Shown one piece after another: positions 1-8,124 of a DNA stretch of 64,000 bases. Each line of letters begins with the position of its first letter. Within the stretch, counting starts at the first letter, position 1. The stretch is from the NCBI GenBank assembly GCA_964575845.1, contig CAZNSX010000007.1, forward strand, positions 62,001 through 126,000. The letters run 5' to 3'. The translations under genes and the position numbers were made by a program. Origin of the DNA: CAZNSX01 sp964575845 (lineage in GTDB: Bacteria; UBA8248; CAZNSX01). A model generated the notes under the pieces. The model made no database searches. It was not told the DNA's origin and saw only the letters and a list, made by a program, of their open reading frames with translations.

Positions 1-952
1 TCATGATCCGGCCCTCCAGCACGTTGTTCTCCCCTCCTTCGGGCCGCTGCTTGAGTATATCTATGTTTTCTGGCCTCATGGAAACCGTGACCTTCTCGCC
101 GGATTCCACCCCATCGTACACGCTGCACAAGAGCCTGTGGCTCTTGACCCCGTCGGAGACATCGACAACACAGGCCCCCTCCCCTCCTGACCCCTCCACC
201 ACGTGTCCTTCAAGAAGGTTGGCTATGCCGATGAAGTTGGCCACAAACCGGTTGGCAGGCCGCAGGTAGATCGTGTGGGCATCCCCTTTCTGCTGGATAT
301 GGCCTTCGTCCATCACGATTATCTCATCACTCATCACCATGGCCTCGGCCTGGTCATGCGTGACATAGATGGAAGTGAACCCGATCTCATGCACGAGGCT
401 CGTCAGCTCAAGACGCATCCTCTCGCGGAGCTTGGCATCGAGGTTGCTCAGGGGCTCATCGAAGAGAAGCACCTTGGGGTTATAAACTAGAGCCCGCGCG
501 AGGGCCACACGCTGCTGCTGACCCCCTGAGAGCTTGGTGGCATACCTATCCCCAAGACCCCCGAGACCCACAAGCTCCAAAGCCCTCTCAACCTTCTCCT
601 TCGTCTCAGCCTTTGCCGTTTTCTTAACCTTAAGCCCGTAGGCCACATTGGAGAAAACGGTCATGTGCGGCCACACAGCATAGGACTGAAAGACCATCCC
701 CAGATGGCGGTTCTCCGGTGGAACCATGACGCCACGCTTCGGGGAGGAAACGCACTGGCCGTCGATGTAAATTTCCCCCGCATTAGGGTGCTCCAGGCCT
801 GCGATGCACCGCAAAGTCGTGGTCTTGCCGCAGCCGCTCGGACCCAGAAGCGTGATGAATTGTTCCTTCTCCACCTCGAAGCTTATGTCATCGACCGCGA
901 GTACCTCCTCGCCGAAGCGCTTTGTGAGCCTCTCAACCTTCACGTAGCTCAT
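1..952 (-). CDS. ABC transporter ATP-binding protein, iron(III)/CUT1 type (3' end outside window)
   Basis: Cytoplasmic ATPase that would power the permease encoded immediately upstream in the same operon. The reading frame starts at the ATG at 952-950 (MSYVKVERLTKRFG) and runs off the left edge, so the C-terminus is missing. Walker A is GPSGCGKTT (about residue 38), the Q-loop is MVFQSYAVWPHM, the signature is LSGGQQQR, Walker B is LLFDEPLSNLD and the switch His follows in YVTHDQ. After the ATPase domain comes the start of a regulatory TOBE-like domain (VTVSMRPENIDIL), as in FbpC/PotA/MalK-type subunits. A gap of 78 bases separates it from the permease gene. The substrate cannot be fixed from this subunit; the FbpB-like fused permease and FbpA-like binding protein suggest Fe3+ or a small organic anion. 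Confidence 0.93.
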   Translation of the reverse strand, partial: MSYVKVERLTKRFGEEVLAVDDISFEVEKEQFITLLGPSGCGKTTTLRCIAGLEHPNAGEIYIDGQCVSSPKRGVMVPPENRHLGMVFQSYAVWPHMTVFSNVAYGLKVKKTAKAETKEKVERALELVGLGGLGDRYATKLSGGQQQRVALARALVYNPKVLLFDEPLSNLDAKLRERMRLELTSLVHEIGFTSIYVTHDQAEAMVMSDEIIVMDEGHIQQKGDAHTIYLRPANRFVANFIGIANLLEGHVVEGSGGEGACVVDVSDGVKSHRLLCSVYDGVESGEKVTVSMRPENIDILKQRPEGGENNVLEGRIM

Positions 953-1030
953 CTCAGGTCACCTCGTATTGTCCGTTTGCCATAAAAAGGGATTAGCTCA
1001 GTACTATTATACCAATATACCAAATGAATA

Positions 1031-2926
1031 TCAGAAAGCAAGCTCTCCCATGCCCACCACCTTCTTGAAGACATAGACGACCCCAAGGATCATCGCCGTC
1101 TGTATGACGGCGAAGGCGGCGGTGAGCTCCATGGGCTCTGTGTCGTAAAGGAGGAAAAGAGCGACCGACATCACCTCGGTCTCGCGGCCGTAAAGAAGAA
1201 TGGATGTGCCGAGCTCCCTTATGTAAATGATGAACAGCACCAGCCAGCCGCATACCAGCCCCGGCTTCAGGAGGGGAGCCGTGATGTTCTTCATGGTCCT
1301 GAGCCAGGAGGCGCCGCAGACACGGGAACTCTCATCGAGTTCTGGCTCAAGCGACAGGAGCACCGAAGAGACCGCTCCCATGCCGAAGGGGAGAAACCTG
1401 GTCATGTAAGCAATCATAATGATCCAGACGGTGCCGTAAACGTAGTTAATGGGGGTAGGGGAATTTATGTAGACACGGAGTACTCCCATTGCCAGCACTA
1501 TTCCCGGGACCGCTATGGGTATAGCAGTCACGAAGCTGAGAAAACCCCGGCCCCGGACCCTGGACCGATAGACGAGATAGGAGGTGATGGTCACCAGGGT
1601 GATGGCCAGAGTGGCACCCACAAATGAGAGTCTGAGACTATTCCAGACGCCGCGCTGCACGATGGGATAGCCCCAGGTGACGATGATTACGATCATCAAG
1701 ACTCCGGGTACCACTATGGGAAGCGTCTGCGCGTAGCCCTTGACAAACCCCTTCCACCACGCCAAGTCGCGTTTTATGTAGTAGGCGGCGGCGGCGACGG
1801 CGACGATTATCGCGGCGATGATGAGGAAGAGAAGGAGGAGGGCCGGCAGGAAGGCCTCACCCTTGGGAGCTCCCGCAAAGAGCAGGTGGCCATAGGTTTT
1901 GCTCAGGGTGAGCTGCTCAACGGAAAAGCTCCCCTGCCATGCGTAGGTGACGGAGACGATGGCGATGGCAAAGGTGGGAAGCGCCACGGCCACGAAAAGA
2001 TAGAGGAGGTTCCAGCCCAGGGTAAAAAATCTCAAGCGTCCCAGGTTTATGAGCGTGGGGCGGTAGCCCTTTCCAGTGACGGTTATGAACTCGCGTGGCA
2101 GGATTATACGCCGCTGGATGAGCACCCCTATCACCGTTATGGTCAGAAGGATTATTCCGACGGCGGCTGACTGGTTGAAATTGGCCGGAAATGTGGTGAG
2201 GTTATATATTGCGGTCGGGAGGGTGCCCTTCCCTACTGGCTCCGAGAGCAAGATAGGCACTCCGAAGATTCCGGCGCTCGTCACGAACACGACCAGGGCC
2301 CCCGAGAGGATGGCTGGAGCCGAGAGCGGAAGCGTGATACGAAAAGTAGTCTGGAGAAGGCCGGAGCCGCAGACCCTTGCCGACTCCTCAAGAGCCGGGT
2401 CCATCTTCCGGAAGGTTCCCACCACGAAGAGATATATCACGGGCGTGTAAAAGAGGCAGAGAACCCAGGTGACCCCACCCAGGCCGTAAATGTTAAAGGG
2501 CGGCTCACTGAGGCCAAAGGCCCACATCGAAAAGGTATTCAATATGCCAAACTTGGGTGCGGCCAGATAACGCCAGCTGATGGCGCCTATGAAGGGCGAA
2601 AGGAAGAACGGGATGAGATTGAAGGTCTCCAGGAAGTTCCTGTAAGGGGTGTTTGTGCGCGCGGTTATCCAGGCGCAGGAGACGCCGAAAAGCATGGCCA
2701 GCAAGGTAGAGCCCACTCCGATCAAGAAGGTGTTCAGGACGGGGCCGATAACCTCATTGTCCTTGAGGGTGAAGACGTATTGATAGTTCTCAAGGGTATA
2801 GCGCGTGGGCTTGCCGTACTCTCCTCCTACGGTGAAGCTGTCATAAAAAAGCCTGCCCATGGGCAGGAGCACCATGAGGCAGACGATGACCCCCACCGTC
2901 ATCAAGATGGCTTTCTCTTTATTCAT
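1031..2926 (-). CDS. ABC transporter permease, fused two-domain FbpB type
   Basis: Inner-membrane channel of a binding-protein-dependent importer. The 631-residue protein contains two complete permease units in one chain, as in FbpB/ThiP permeases. Each half has its own EAA coupling loop: EESARVCGSGLLQTTFRITL in the first half (near residue 180) and DESSRVCGASWLRTMKNITA in the second (near residue 540). About twelve hydrophobic segments are visible, with the middle linked by a helix pair around residue 300-400. The ATG at 2926 is preceded by a GGGGGA ribosome site. It lies between the binding-protein gene (3074-4204) and the ATPase gene (1-952), all on the minus strand, so the three form one operon. 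A stem-loop at 3022-3057 in front of it may lower its expression relative to the binding protein. Confidence 0.93.
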   Translation of the reverse strand: MNKEKAILMTVGVIVCLMVLLPMGRLFYDSFTVGGEYGKPTRYTLENYQYVFTLKDNEVIGPVLNTFLIGVGSTLLAMLFGVSCAWITARTNTPYRNFLETFNLIPFFLSPFIGAISWRYLAAPKFGILNTFSMWAFGLSEPPFNIYGLGGVTWVLCLFYTPVIYLFVVGTFRKMDPALEESARVCGSGLLQTTFRITLPLSAPAILSGALVVFVTSAGIFGVPILLSEPVGKGTLPTAIYNLTTFPANFNQSAAVGIILLTITVIGVLIQRRIILPREFITVTGKGYRPTLINLGRLRFFTLGWNLLYLFVAVALPTFAIAIVSVTYAWQGSFSVEQLTLSKTYGHLLFAGAPKGEAFLPALLLLFLIIAAIIVAVAAAAYYIKRDLAWWKGFVKGYAQTLPIVVPGVLMIVIIVTWGYPIVQRGVWNSLRLSFVGATLAITLVTITSYLVYRSRVRGRGFLSFVTAIPIAVPGIVLAMGVLRVYINSPTPINYVYGTVWIIMIAYMTRFLPFGMGAVSSVLLSLEPELDESSRVCGASWLRTMKNITAPLLKPGLVCGWLVLFIIYIRELGTSILLYGRETEVMSVALFLLYDTEPMELTAAFAVIQTAMILGVVYVFKKVVGMGELAF

Positions 2927-3021
2927 GCGCTACTATCCCCCGGCGTGCCGCGGGTTGAAGGCTCCTCGGCTTCGCCCAAAACCTGAAAGACTAACGCTGA
3001 GGTATTCGCTTCCCCGGAGGG

Positions 3022-3057
3022 AAAAAAGGGCTGGGGTGGGACCCGGGGCCCCACCCC
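3022..3057 (-). terminator. Intercistronic stem-loop with T-run between binding protein and permease genes
   Basis: Read on the minus strand, the arms 3057-3050 and 3040-3033 (GGGGTGGG paired with CCCACCCC) form an eight-base-pair GC stem with an eight-to-nine-base loop, followed five bases later by six T (3027-3022). It sits 17 bases after the stop of the binding-protein gene and about 95 bases before the permease ATG. It looks like a partial terminator or 3'-end stabiliser that would give excess binding protein. It is also copy 1 of a dispersed palindrome seen again at 15536-15573 and 42323-42348. Confidence 0.7.
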
Positions 3058-3073
3058 TTTTGAACCAACTGGG

Positions 3074-4204
3074 CTAACGGCCGTAGATCCGCCGCCAGAC
3101 TTTCCGAGTATTCTTTATGGCCTTGCTCCCGTACTTCTTCCAGTCAAAAGGAATGGCCTTCATTTCCTCGATGCCCTTGATGTAGGGGGAGGGATGCTTG
3201 ATGCCCTCTCTGCCAGAGGCGAAGCCAACGAACTTGCCGTGGATCATCTGCCCCTGCTCGCTCCGCATGTAATCGACCATGAGTTTGGCCGCATTGGGGT
3301 GCTTGGCCCGCTTGAGGATGGCCATGGGCTGCGGGAGCGGAAGCACCCCTTCCTTGGGATAGCCGTTGTGATAGGCGCTGGAGTCGGTCGTCAGGGAGAG
3401 CTGGTAGAGCCGCGTCGGCATGCTGCTCATGTCAACGGGCGTCTCGCAGAGGAGCATCTTCTCCTGGGTGCGCTTAGTGCCCATGAGCACAACGGTATTC
3501 TGCTTCGCCAGCTCTTTGAAGAACTTATCCCCCATGACGCTGTGGACAGCCTCGAAGGTGGCCGAATAGGAGGTTGACTTCAGCACGTCGCCCTGCACGA
3601 TCTTGCCCTTGAACTCGGGCCTCAGGAGGTCAGTCCAGCTCTCGATTGGCTTGGGCGGCTTGTCAAAGCATTTGTCGTTCCAGGCGGGAACAAATACATA
3701 GGCGTCGGAGACCCAGTAGCCCTTCATGCTCAGGCCCGCCCGGTCGGAAGGACCATAATGTTTGTACTCCGGTGAGTCGTATTCCAGGAGCTCACCCCGC
3801 GCAAGCAGCTCATAGAACCACCCCAGGGCCGCCACCGCGATGACATCCACCGTGACCTTATCGGCTTTCAGCTCCTCTTCCACCTTGGCCGTCAGGGTGC
3901 CCGTCCGCATGCGGGGGATGCTAACCGAGAGCTCTTGAAGCCCGTAATATTTTTTGAAGTCCTCGATGATCTTGGTGCTCGTCTCCACATCCATGATGGT
4001 GTCCCACCAAGTCAGGGCACCCTCTTTGCGGGCCCCCTCGATGAGATTGGCCACCCGCTCCCGGTCGGCCCCGGTCAGGCCCTTGAGGGCCGGCGGCTCG
4101 GCGCTGAAGGATAGGCCCCCAGAACTTAAGATGAACGCTGCAGCCACCACCACGGCTATGAGGCCCAACCCCAAGCGCTTTTCCCTTCTTAGCCCTTTAT
4201 GCAT
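3074..4204 (-). CDS. Extracellular solute-binding protein, family 1 (FbpA-like)
   Basis: Periplasmic binding protein of the ABC importer in this operon, 376 residues. The signal peptide MHKGLRREKRLGLGL followed by a hydrophobic core ending near LSFSA is clear, so export is expected. The body shows the alternating domain pattern of iron(III)-family binding proteins: LTWWDTIMDVETSTKIIEDF, a central VFVPAWNDKCFD hinge region and the C-terminal MVDYMRSEQGQMIHG element typical of this family. The start chosen is the ATG at 4204 because it has GGAGGAGGG at proper distance; an in-frame TTG at 4222 would overlap that site. The two-Tyr iron-binding pair of classical FbpA is not obvious to me, so a non-iron ligand (for example an organic acid or phosphonate) remains possible. 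Confidence 0.9.
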   Translation of the reverse strand: MHKGLRREKRLGLGLIAVVVAAAFILSSGGLSFSAEPPALKGLTGADRERVANLIEGARKEGALTWWDTIMDVETSTKIIEDFKKYYGLQELSVSIPRMRTGTLTAKVEEELKADKVTVDVIAVAALGWFYELLARGELLEYDSPEYKHYGPSDRAGLSMKGYWVSDAYVFVPAWNDKCFDKPPKPIESWTDLLRPEFKGKIVQGDVLKSTSYSATFEAVHSVMGDKFFKELAKQNTVVLMGTKRTQEKMLLCETPVDMSSMPTRLYQLSLTTDSSAYHNGYPKEGVLPLPQPMAILKRAKHPNAAKLMVDYMRSEQGQMIHGKFVGFASGREGIKHPSPYIKGIEEMKAIPFDWKKYGSKAIKNTRKVWRRIYGR

Positions 4205-4757
4205 TTCGTTTCCCTCCTCCAAAAGAGTAACATCTCACCTCTCAGACCTTCAGCAAGATTGATGAAATAGACTCTCCCTTCGGGAAAGCATCGGGTGAAC
4301 TTTCCTCCCACAGGATGGGGGAAGTTATCTCGAAGCCAAAAACTTTAGACAAAATTCAGAATTAGAGGGGAAAAAAGTTTTTTTCGTGAATTCCTTTTTG
4401 CTTTAGTATACTTTTCTTATGCCATTCTCTCTGTAACTGTCAAGGATTTTCTGAGGCCCCCGTGCCCTGAAAGAGGAGGAGCCCTTGGTCCGTTCCTCTT
4501 CAGGAATGGAAACTAAGAGCAAGGCATTTGGCCCAGCATCCAACAAGCTACCCCAGGATGAGTTCAGGGGGGTTCCCGCTTAAATCATACTGGAATCAGG
4601 AACCCTGAGCCTGGTTCCTTCTTTTGGGTTGAAATGCCTCACCTCGGGGCCCTATACTTCGCCTTGGCCTCCACTCAAGTCCTGGCTCTCAGCAAGGAGG
4701 GAAAGACCGAAGGAAAATCGCATCGAGCTATTTTTTTGACAGAGGAGGGAAAGGCCT
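4205..4757. other. Divergent intergenic region between the ABC operon and the CMD/M24 operon
   Basis: No gene was found in these 550 bases. The segment 4330-4445 is AT-rich and should contain the promoter of the leftward ABC operon. A small perfect hairpin (AGGAACC at 4598-4604 with GGTTCCT at 4613-4619) lies in the part leading to the rightward genes; its role is unknown. The ribosome site of the next gene (GAGGAGGGAAAG) starts at about 4742. Confidence 0.6.
4405..4443 (-). promoter_or_regulatory. Candidate sigma-70 elements for the leftward ABC operon
   Basis: The minus strand reads TTGACA at 4443-4438 and TATACT at 4410-4405. Each hexamer is a good match, but the distance between them is 27 bases, so they cannot belong to one standard promoter; TTGACA with 17 bases would use ATAAGA (4420-4415). 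This is a candidate region, not a defined promoter. Confidence 0.35.
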
Positions 4758-5165
4758 ATGGCTGAAGAGGCGAAGTATAACCCCGTGGCCTTGCGGCGAG
4801 GGGCGCTTAACTTCGGGGAGGAGTATGCCCGGAGGGTCCTAGACCGGTTGAACAGTATTGATAGGGAATTCTGCCGACTCTTTCAGGAGTTCACTTATGC
4901 CGGAATGTATGAGCGCGAGGTCATCGACCATAAGACGAGGGAGCTTTGTGCGGTGGCCGCCCTGACGGCTCTCGGCAGGTTCCCACAGCTTCGCTCCCAC
5001 ATCAGGGCTTCTCTCAACTATGGCGCCCGGCCCGAGGAGGTGCGGGAGGTGATCCTCCAGATGGTCATCTATGGTGGTTTTCCCGTAGCGCTTCAGGCTC
5101 TCAACGAGCTGGAGGAATTTCTCAGCGAGGAGGAGCCCTCCATGGGCTTCGGCAATCCACCTTAG
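4758..5165 (+). CDS. Carboxymuconolactone decarboxylase family protein
   Basis: Small all-helical protein of 135 residues in the CMD/AhpD-like fold. The conserved core is visible as EVIDHKTRELCAVAALTALG, FPQLRSHIRASLNYGA and EEVREVILQMVIYGGFPVAL. The CxxC peroxidatic pair of true AhpD proteins is absent (only single Cys in FCRLF and ELCAVA), which fits the gamma-carboxymuconolactone decarboxylase branch rather than an alkylhydroperoxidase. A GAGGAGGGAAAG ribosome site precedes the ATG. The next gene, an M24-family protein, begins 13 bases after the stop, so the two are cotranscribed and probably act on the same aromatic or lactone-type substrate, which I cannot name. Confidence 0.9.
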   Translation: MAEEAKYNPVALRRGALNFGEEYARRVLDRLNSIDREFCRLFQEFTYAGMYEREVIDHKTRELCAVAALTALGRFPQLRSHIRASLNYGARPEEVREVILQMVIYGGFPVALQALNELEEFLSEEEPSMGFGNPP

Positions 5166-5178
5166 GGAGGAAGTGAAA

Positions 5179-6390
5179 ATGGCCTCGGAAAATGACTTCT
5201 GGCCCCTGTTCAGCGAGGAAGAATACCGCGACCGCTACGAGCGTATCCGGGACGCCATGAGGGAGAGGGGGCTGGACGCTCTCCTCATTTACGGAAATCA
5301 CACCTTTTTCGCGACAGAGCCAGGCCAGCCCAATGTGGTCTATGTGGCAAGCTATGCGGCATTCTACCAGACCTATGTGGTCTTCCCCCTTGAGGAGGAG
5401 CCCACCCTCATCATCACCTGGGCGGGCCACCTGAGGAATGCCAAAAGCATCACGGCCATAAAGGATGTAAGGGCGCCGGCCGGCTTCAGGATTGCCGAGA
5501 AGGTTGTGGAGAGGATTAAGGAGCTTGGTCTTGAGAAGGGAAAGCTGGGCATTGTGGGTAGTTGGGGCTTCGTTAATGTTTCCATTCCTTATGAGCACTG
5601 GTGCATCTTTAAGGAGGAACTCCCCGGCGCCGAGATATCCATAGAGACGGCCATGTATGAGGATCTCCGGCTCATAAAGAGCCCCGAGGAGATAGCCTAC
5701 ATCGAGCGCGCGGCGGGCATTTCCGACAAGGCCCACGAGGCCCTGGATAGCGCCATAAAGCCCGGGAAAACCACCGATAATGACCTTTTCAACGTGCTCC
5801 TCGCGACCGTCCACAGCCTGGGGGGTAGGATGCCCTTCGGCCATGTGGAATCGGCCCCCATGACTGAGGCAAACATGGTTTATCCCAACCCCTATGCCTT
5901 GAAGCGGACAATCCAGCGCGGGGATGTGGTGATGACGGAGGTGGCGGGCTGCTACGGTGGCTATGGCGCCAAGATCTGGGGGACGGTGTTTGTGGGAGAG
6001 CCCACCGAGGAGTACAGGCGCCTCTTCGAGGCGGCCGCAGCCTCCAACCGAGCCATGAAGGAGGCCATCAAGCCCGGCCTCACGCCAGAAGGGGTAAAGA
6101 AGGCCATGATGGAGCCCGCCCACTCAGAAGGCCTCATCCCGAGGTCGGCCATCCACGGGTGGAGCAACTACAATCAGGCCCCGAGGGCCGGGGTGGAGCG
6201 ACGGGATGGGGAGTATTTCATCGCCGATGGGGATTACGTTTTTAAGGAGGGAAATGTTTTTTCCGTCCTGGGCTGGGCAACCTCCACTGACGGCCGGAGG
6301 GCCGCCTGGTGCGGAGACACCGGAATCCTGACGAGCGAGGGGATCAGCTGCCCCCACGCCTATAAGTGTGATGAGATAAAGGTGGTTTGA
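5179..6390 (+). CDS. M24 family peptidase-fold protein (creatinase/aminopeptidase P-like), metal site degenerate
   Basis: A 403-residue protein with the two-domain creatinase/aminopeptidase-P layout: an N-terminal domain (SEEEYRDRYERIRDAMRERG, to about residue 150) and a pita-bread domain starting at LRLIKSPEEIAYIERAAGIS. In active M24 enzymes the pita-bread domain supplies Asp, Asp, His, Glu, Glu for two metals. Here the first strand reads VVMTEVAGCYGGYGAKIWG, where the Asp positions are Glu and Lys, and the last two ligand strands read NVFSVLGWAT and CGDTGILTSEG without the expected Glu. Only an IHGW His could correspond to a ligand. It may be metal-independent like creatinase or a lyase. 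ATG 5179 is preferred over GTG 5173 because the GGGAGG site is spaced correctly only for the ATG. Confidence 0.88.
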   Translation: MASENDFWPLFSEEEYRDRYERIRDAMRERGLDALLIYGNHTFFATEPGQPNVVYVASYAAFYQTYVVFPLEEEPTLIITWAGHLRNAKSITAIKDVRAPAGFRIAEKVVERIKELGLEKGKLGIVGSWGFVNVSIPYEHWCIFKEELPGAEISIETAMYEDLRLIKSPEEIAYIERAAGISDKAHEALDSAIKPGKTTDNDLFNVLLATVHSLGGRMPFGHVESAPMTEANMVYPNPYALKRTIQRGDVVMTEVAGCYGGYGAKIWGTVFVGEPTEEYRRLFEAAAASNRAMKEAIKPGLTPEGVKKAMMEPAHSEGLIPRSAIHGWSNYNQAPRAGVERRDGEYFIADGDYVFKEGNVFSVLGWATSTDGRRAAWCGDTGILTSEGISCPHAYKCDEIKVV

Positions 6391-6393
6391 GAG

Positions 6394-6420
6394 GGCTACT
6401 CGAGAACCCCGTAGCCTATT
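6394..6420 (+). terminator. Weak stem-loop terminator candidate after the M24 gene
   Basis: GGCTAC (6394-6399) pairs with GTAGCC (6411-6416) around an 11-base loop, followed by TATTTCC. The stem begins four bases after the stop codon. The T-run is short, so termination strength is uncertain. Confidence 0.45.
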
Positions 6421-6565
6421 TCCTTGAAGGAGGGATGGCAGATAACTAGCATTTCCGTGGGTTCACGAAAGGGGTTGAAGCCTCAGCGGACATCTCCCTT
6501 TGGGACCCAGAGGATATCATCGCCCTTTAACTTTGCCTCCTCCCCATCGTGGCCCACCTCACCCA

Positions 6566-7819
6566 TTAAGCGCCCCTCCGTTCGGGGGAGCGCTCCATCA
6601 TGGCGAGCAATTCCTCACAGGCCCTCTCAGCCACGGGAGGGTCATTGATGTTATGGTCCAGCTCGATGAGCTCGATGGAGGAGCTCAGGTGCTCCCGAAG
6701 GGACTCCAGATATGCCATGTCAGAGGGAGGGTCATGGAGAGGCCTTCCGCTGGCGCCCTGGTAGGAGAAGCCCCGGAGGGGAACTATGACCTTGGCCGGG
6801 CCACGGGCCTCATTGAGCTTTCTGGCTGTCCGCCTTCCAACCTCGGCCATCTCCTCTGGGCTCGTTCTCACGAGGCACATATATACCGAGTGCTGCACGT
6901 AAGCCCTTCCCCTGAGCCCGGAGGGAATGGCCTCGGGCGGCCCGGTGATGATGAAATCGACCCCTCCCGGGAGCACCACCTGGGGGAGCCCGTGGGCTCC
7001 GGCCACAGTCAACCGGTTATCCCTTCCGGCGTGGTCACCCCCCACCAGGTGGTCTGTGAGCTCATGGGTTGAGAGGTCCAGGATGGCTGTAAAGAAGCCC
7101 TCCTCGATGAGCTCCTCCATGGCGGCGCCGCCCGTGCCATTGGGGTGGAAGGCCACCACCTCGTAGCCCCTTCCCTCCAGGATTCCTTTGGCCCGCATTC
7201 CGGCGGGGGTGGTGTTGCCGTAGATGGTTATTCCTATGGCTGGCCGCTCGGGCCTGGGGAGGGCGGCCCCTTCTTCCACCATGCCAACTATGGCCCCTGC
7301 GGCATTCGCGAGTATGCTTTTGGTTATGGAGTTCAGGCCCAGAATGTCCGCCACCGAGTGCATCAAGACCATATCTTTTGTTCCCACAAATGGGCCAAAG
7401 CGCGCAAGACCGGAGGCCACAGTGGAGAGCACAAGCTTGGGGACCGTGATGGGAAGCTCCTGAAGGGCCGTTGCCGCTATCGCCGTTCCCTGGGCGCCCC
7501 CCAGGCCGATGGCGCCCTGGAGCTTACCTTCCCGATAGAGGCTGGCCACGACCTTGCAGGTGCCGCGGGTCATGGCCTGATTGCAGCGCCCCTTATTGCC
7601 ACAGGCGATAAGCTCCCCGAGCTCCTCCCCGCCCGCCCGAGCCACTTCCTCCCGAGAGATGTCCGCCTGGAAAAGCGGCTCTCCCAAGAGGCCCGGGTCT
7701 ATGACGACGGCCCCCAAGCCCCGGGCCTTGATGCGCTCTCTGAGAAACTCCGCCTCGGCCCCCTTGGTATCAAGAGTGGCTATTATGGCGATATTTTTCG
7801 GACCCACCCTCATCACCAT
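6566..7819 (-). CDS. Tm-1-like ATP-binding domain protein (UPF0261 family)
   Basis: A cytoplasmic protein of about 417 residues belonging to the Tm-1/UPF0261 family, named after the N-terminal region of the tomato Tm-1 virus-resistance protein; the bacterial function is not established. Family hallmarks seen: N-terminal NIAIIATLDTKGAEAEFLRE, VIDPGLLGEP, the glycine-rich AIGLGGAQGTAIAATALQ, STVASGLARFGPFVGTKD and, in the second half, AIGITIYGNTTPAGM and VAFHPNGTGGAAMEELI. The start is uncertain: ATG 7819 or 7813 begin the conserved part but have no clear ribosome site, while an upstream TTG at 7873 is followed by GGGGAGGAG. It converges with the M24 gene and diverges from the dehalogenase-like genes. 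Confidence 0.9.
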   Translation of the reverse strand: MVMRVGPKNIAIIATLDTKGAEAEFLRERIKARGLGAVVIDPGLLGEPLFQADISREEVARAGGEELGELIACGNKGRCNQAMTRGTCKVVASLYREGKLQGAIGLGGAQGTAIAATALQELPITVPKLVLSTVASGLARFGPFVGTKDMVLMHSVADILGLNSITKSILANAAGAIVGMVEEGAALPRPERPAIGITIYGNTTPAGMRAKGILEGRGYEVVAFHPNGTGGAAMEELIEEGFFTAILDLSTHELTDHLVGGDHAGRDNRLTVAGAHGLPQVVLPGGVDFIITGPPEAIPSGLRGRAYVQHSVYMCLVRTSPEEMAEVGRRTARKLNEARGPAKVIVPLRGFSYQGASGRPLHDPPSDMAYLESLREHLSSSIELIELDHNINDPPVAERACEELLAMMERSPERRGA

Positions 7820-8038
7820 AAGCCAAGAATTTTGGGGAGACGAAAGACCCTTCTCCTCCCCTTGAGAACGCAAGGACCCCCTGAGAACTTAAGCTGAGGC
7901 CAATGCTATCACCGGCAAAAGTCCCTGTCAATGAAGCGCGAGAGGGGCTTTCCCCTAAAAATCCCTCCGCCCGAGCAAACTTGAACTAATGGCAGGATCC
8001 TCAGAGCGTGAAAGGGCTCGACCCGAGGGCTGAGGATA

Positions 8039-8067
8039 TGGACGGGGAGCCAAGAATCAATTATAAT
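8039..8067 (+). promoter_or_regulatory. Promoter candidate of dehalogenase-like copy 1
   Basis: TGGACG (8039-8044), a 17-base spacer and TATAAT (8062-8067). The same -10 box and a near-identical -35 region recur before copy 2, so each copy probably has its own promoter. Confidence 0.5.
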
Positions 8068-8124
8068 TATTATTTTGGGAGCCCACCCATCGAGCACGGT
8101 TTCTCCCTTCAGAGGTGACCTCTT

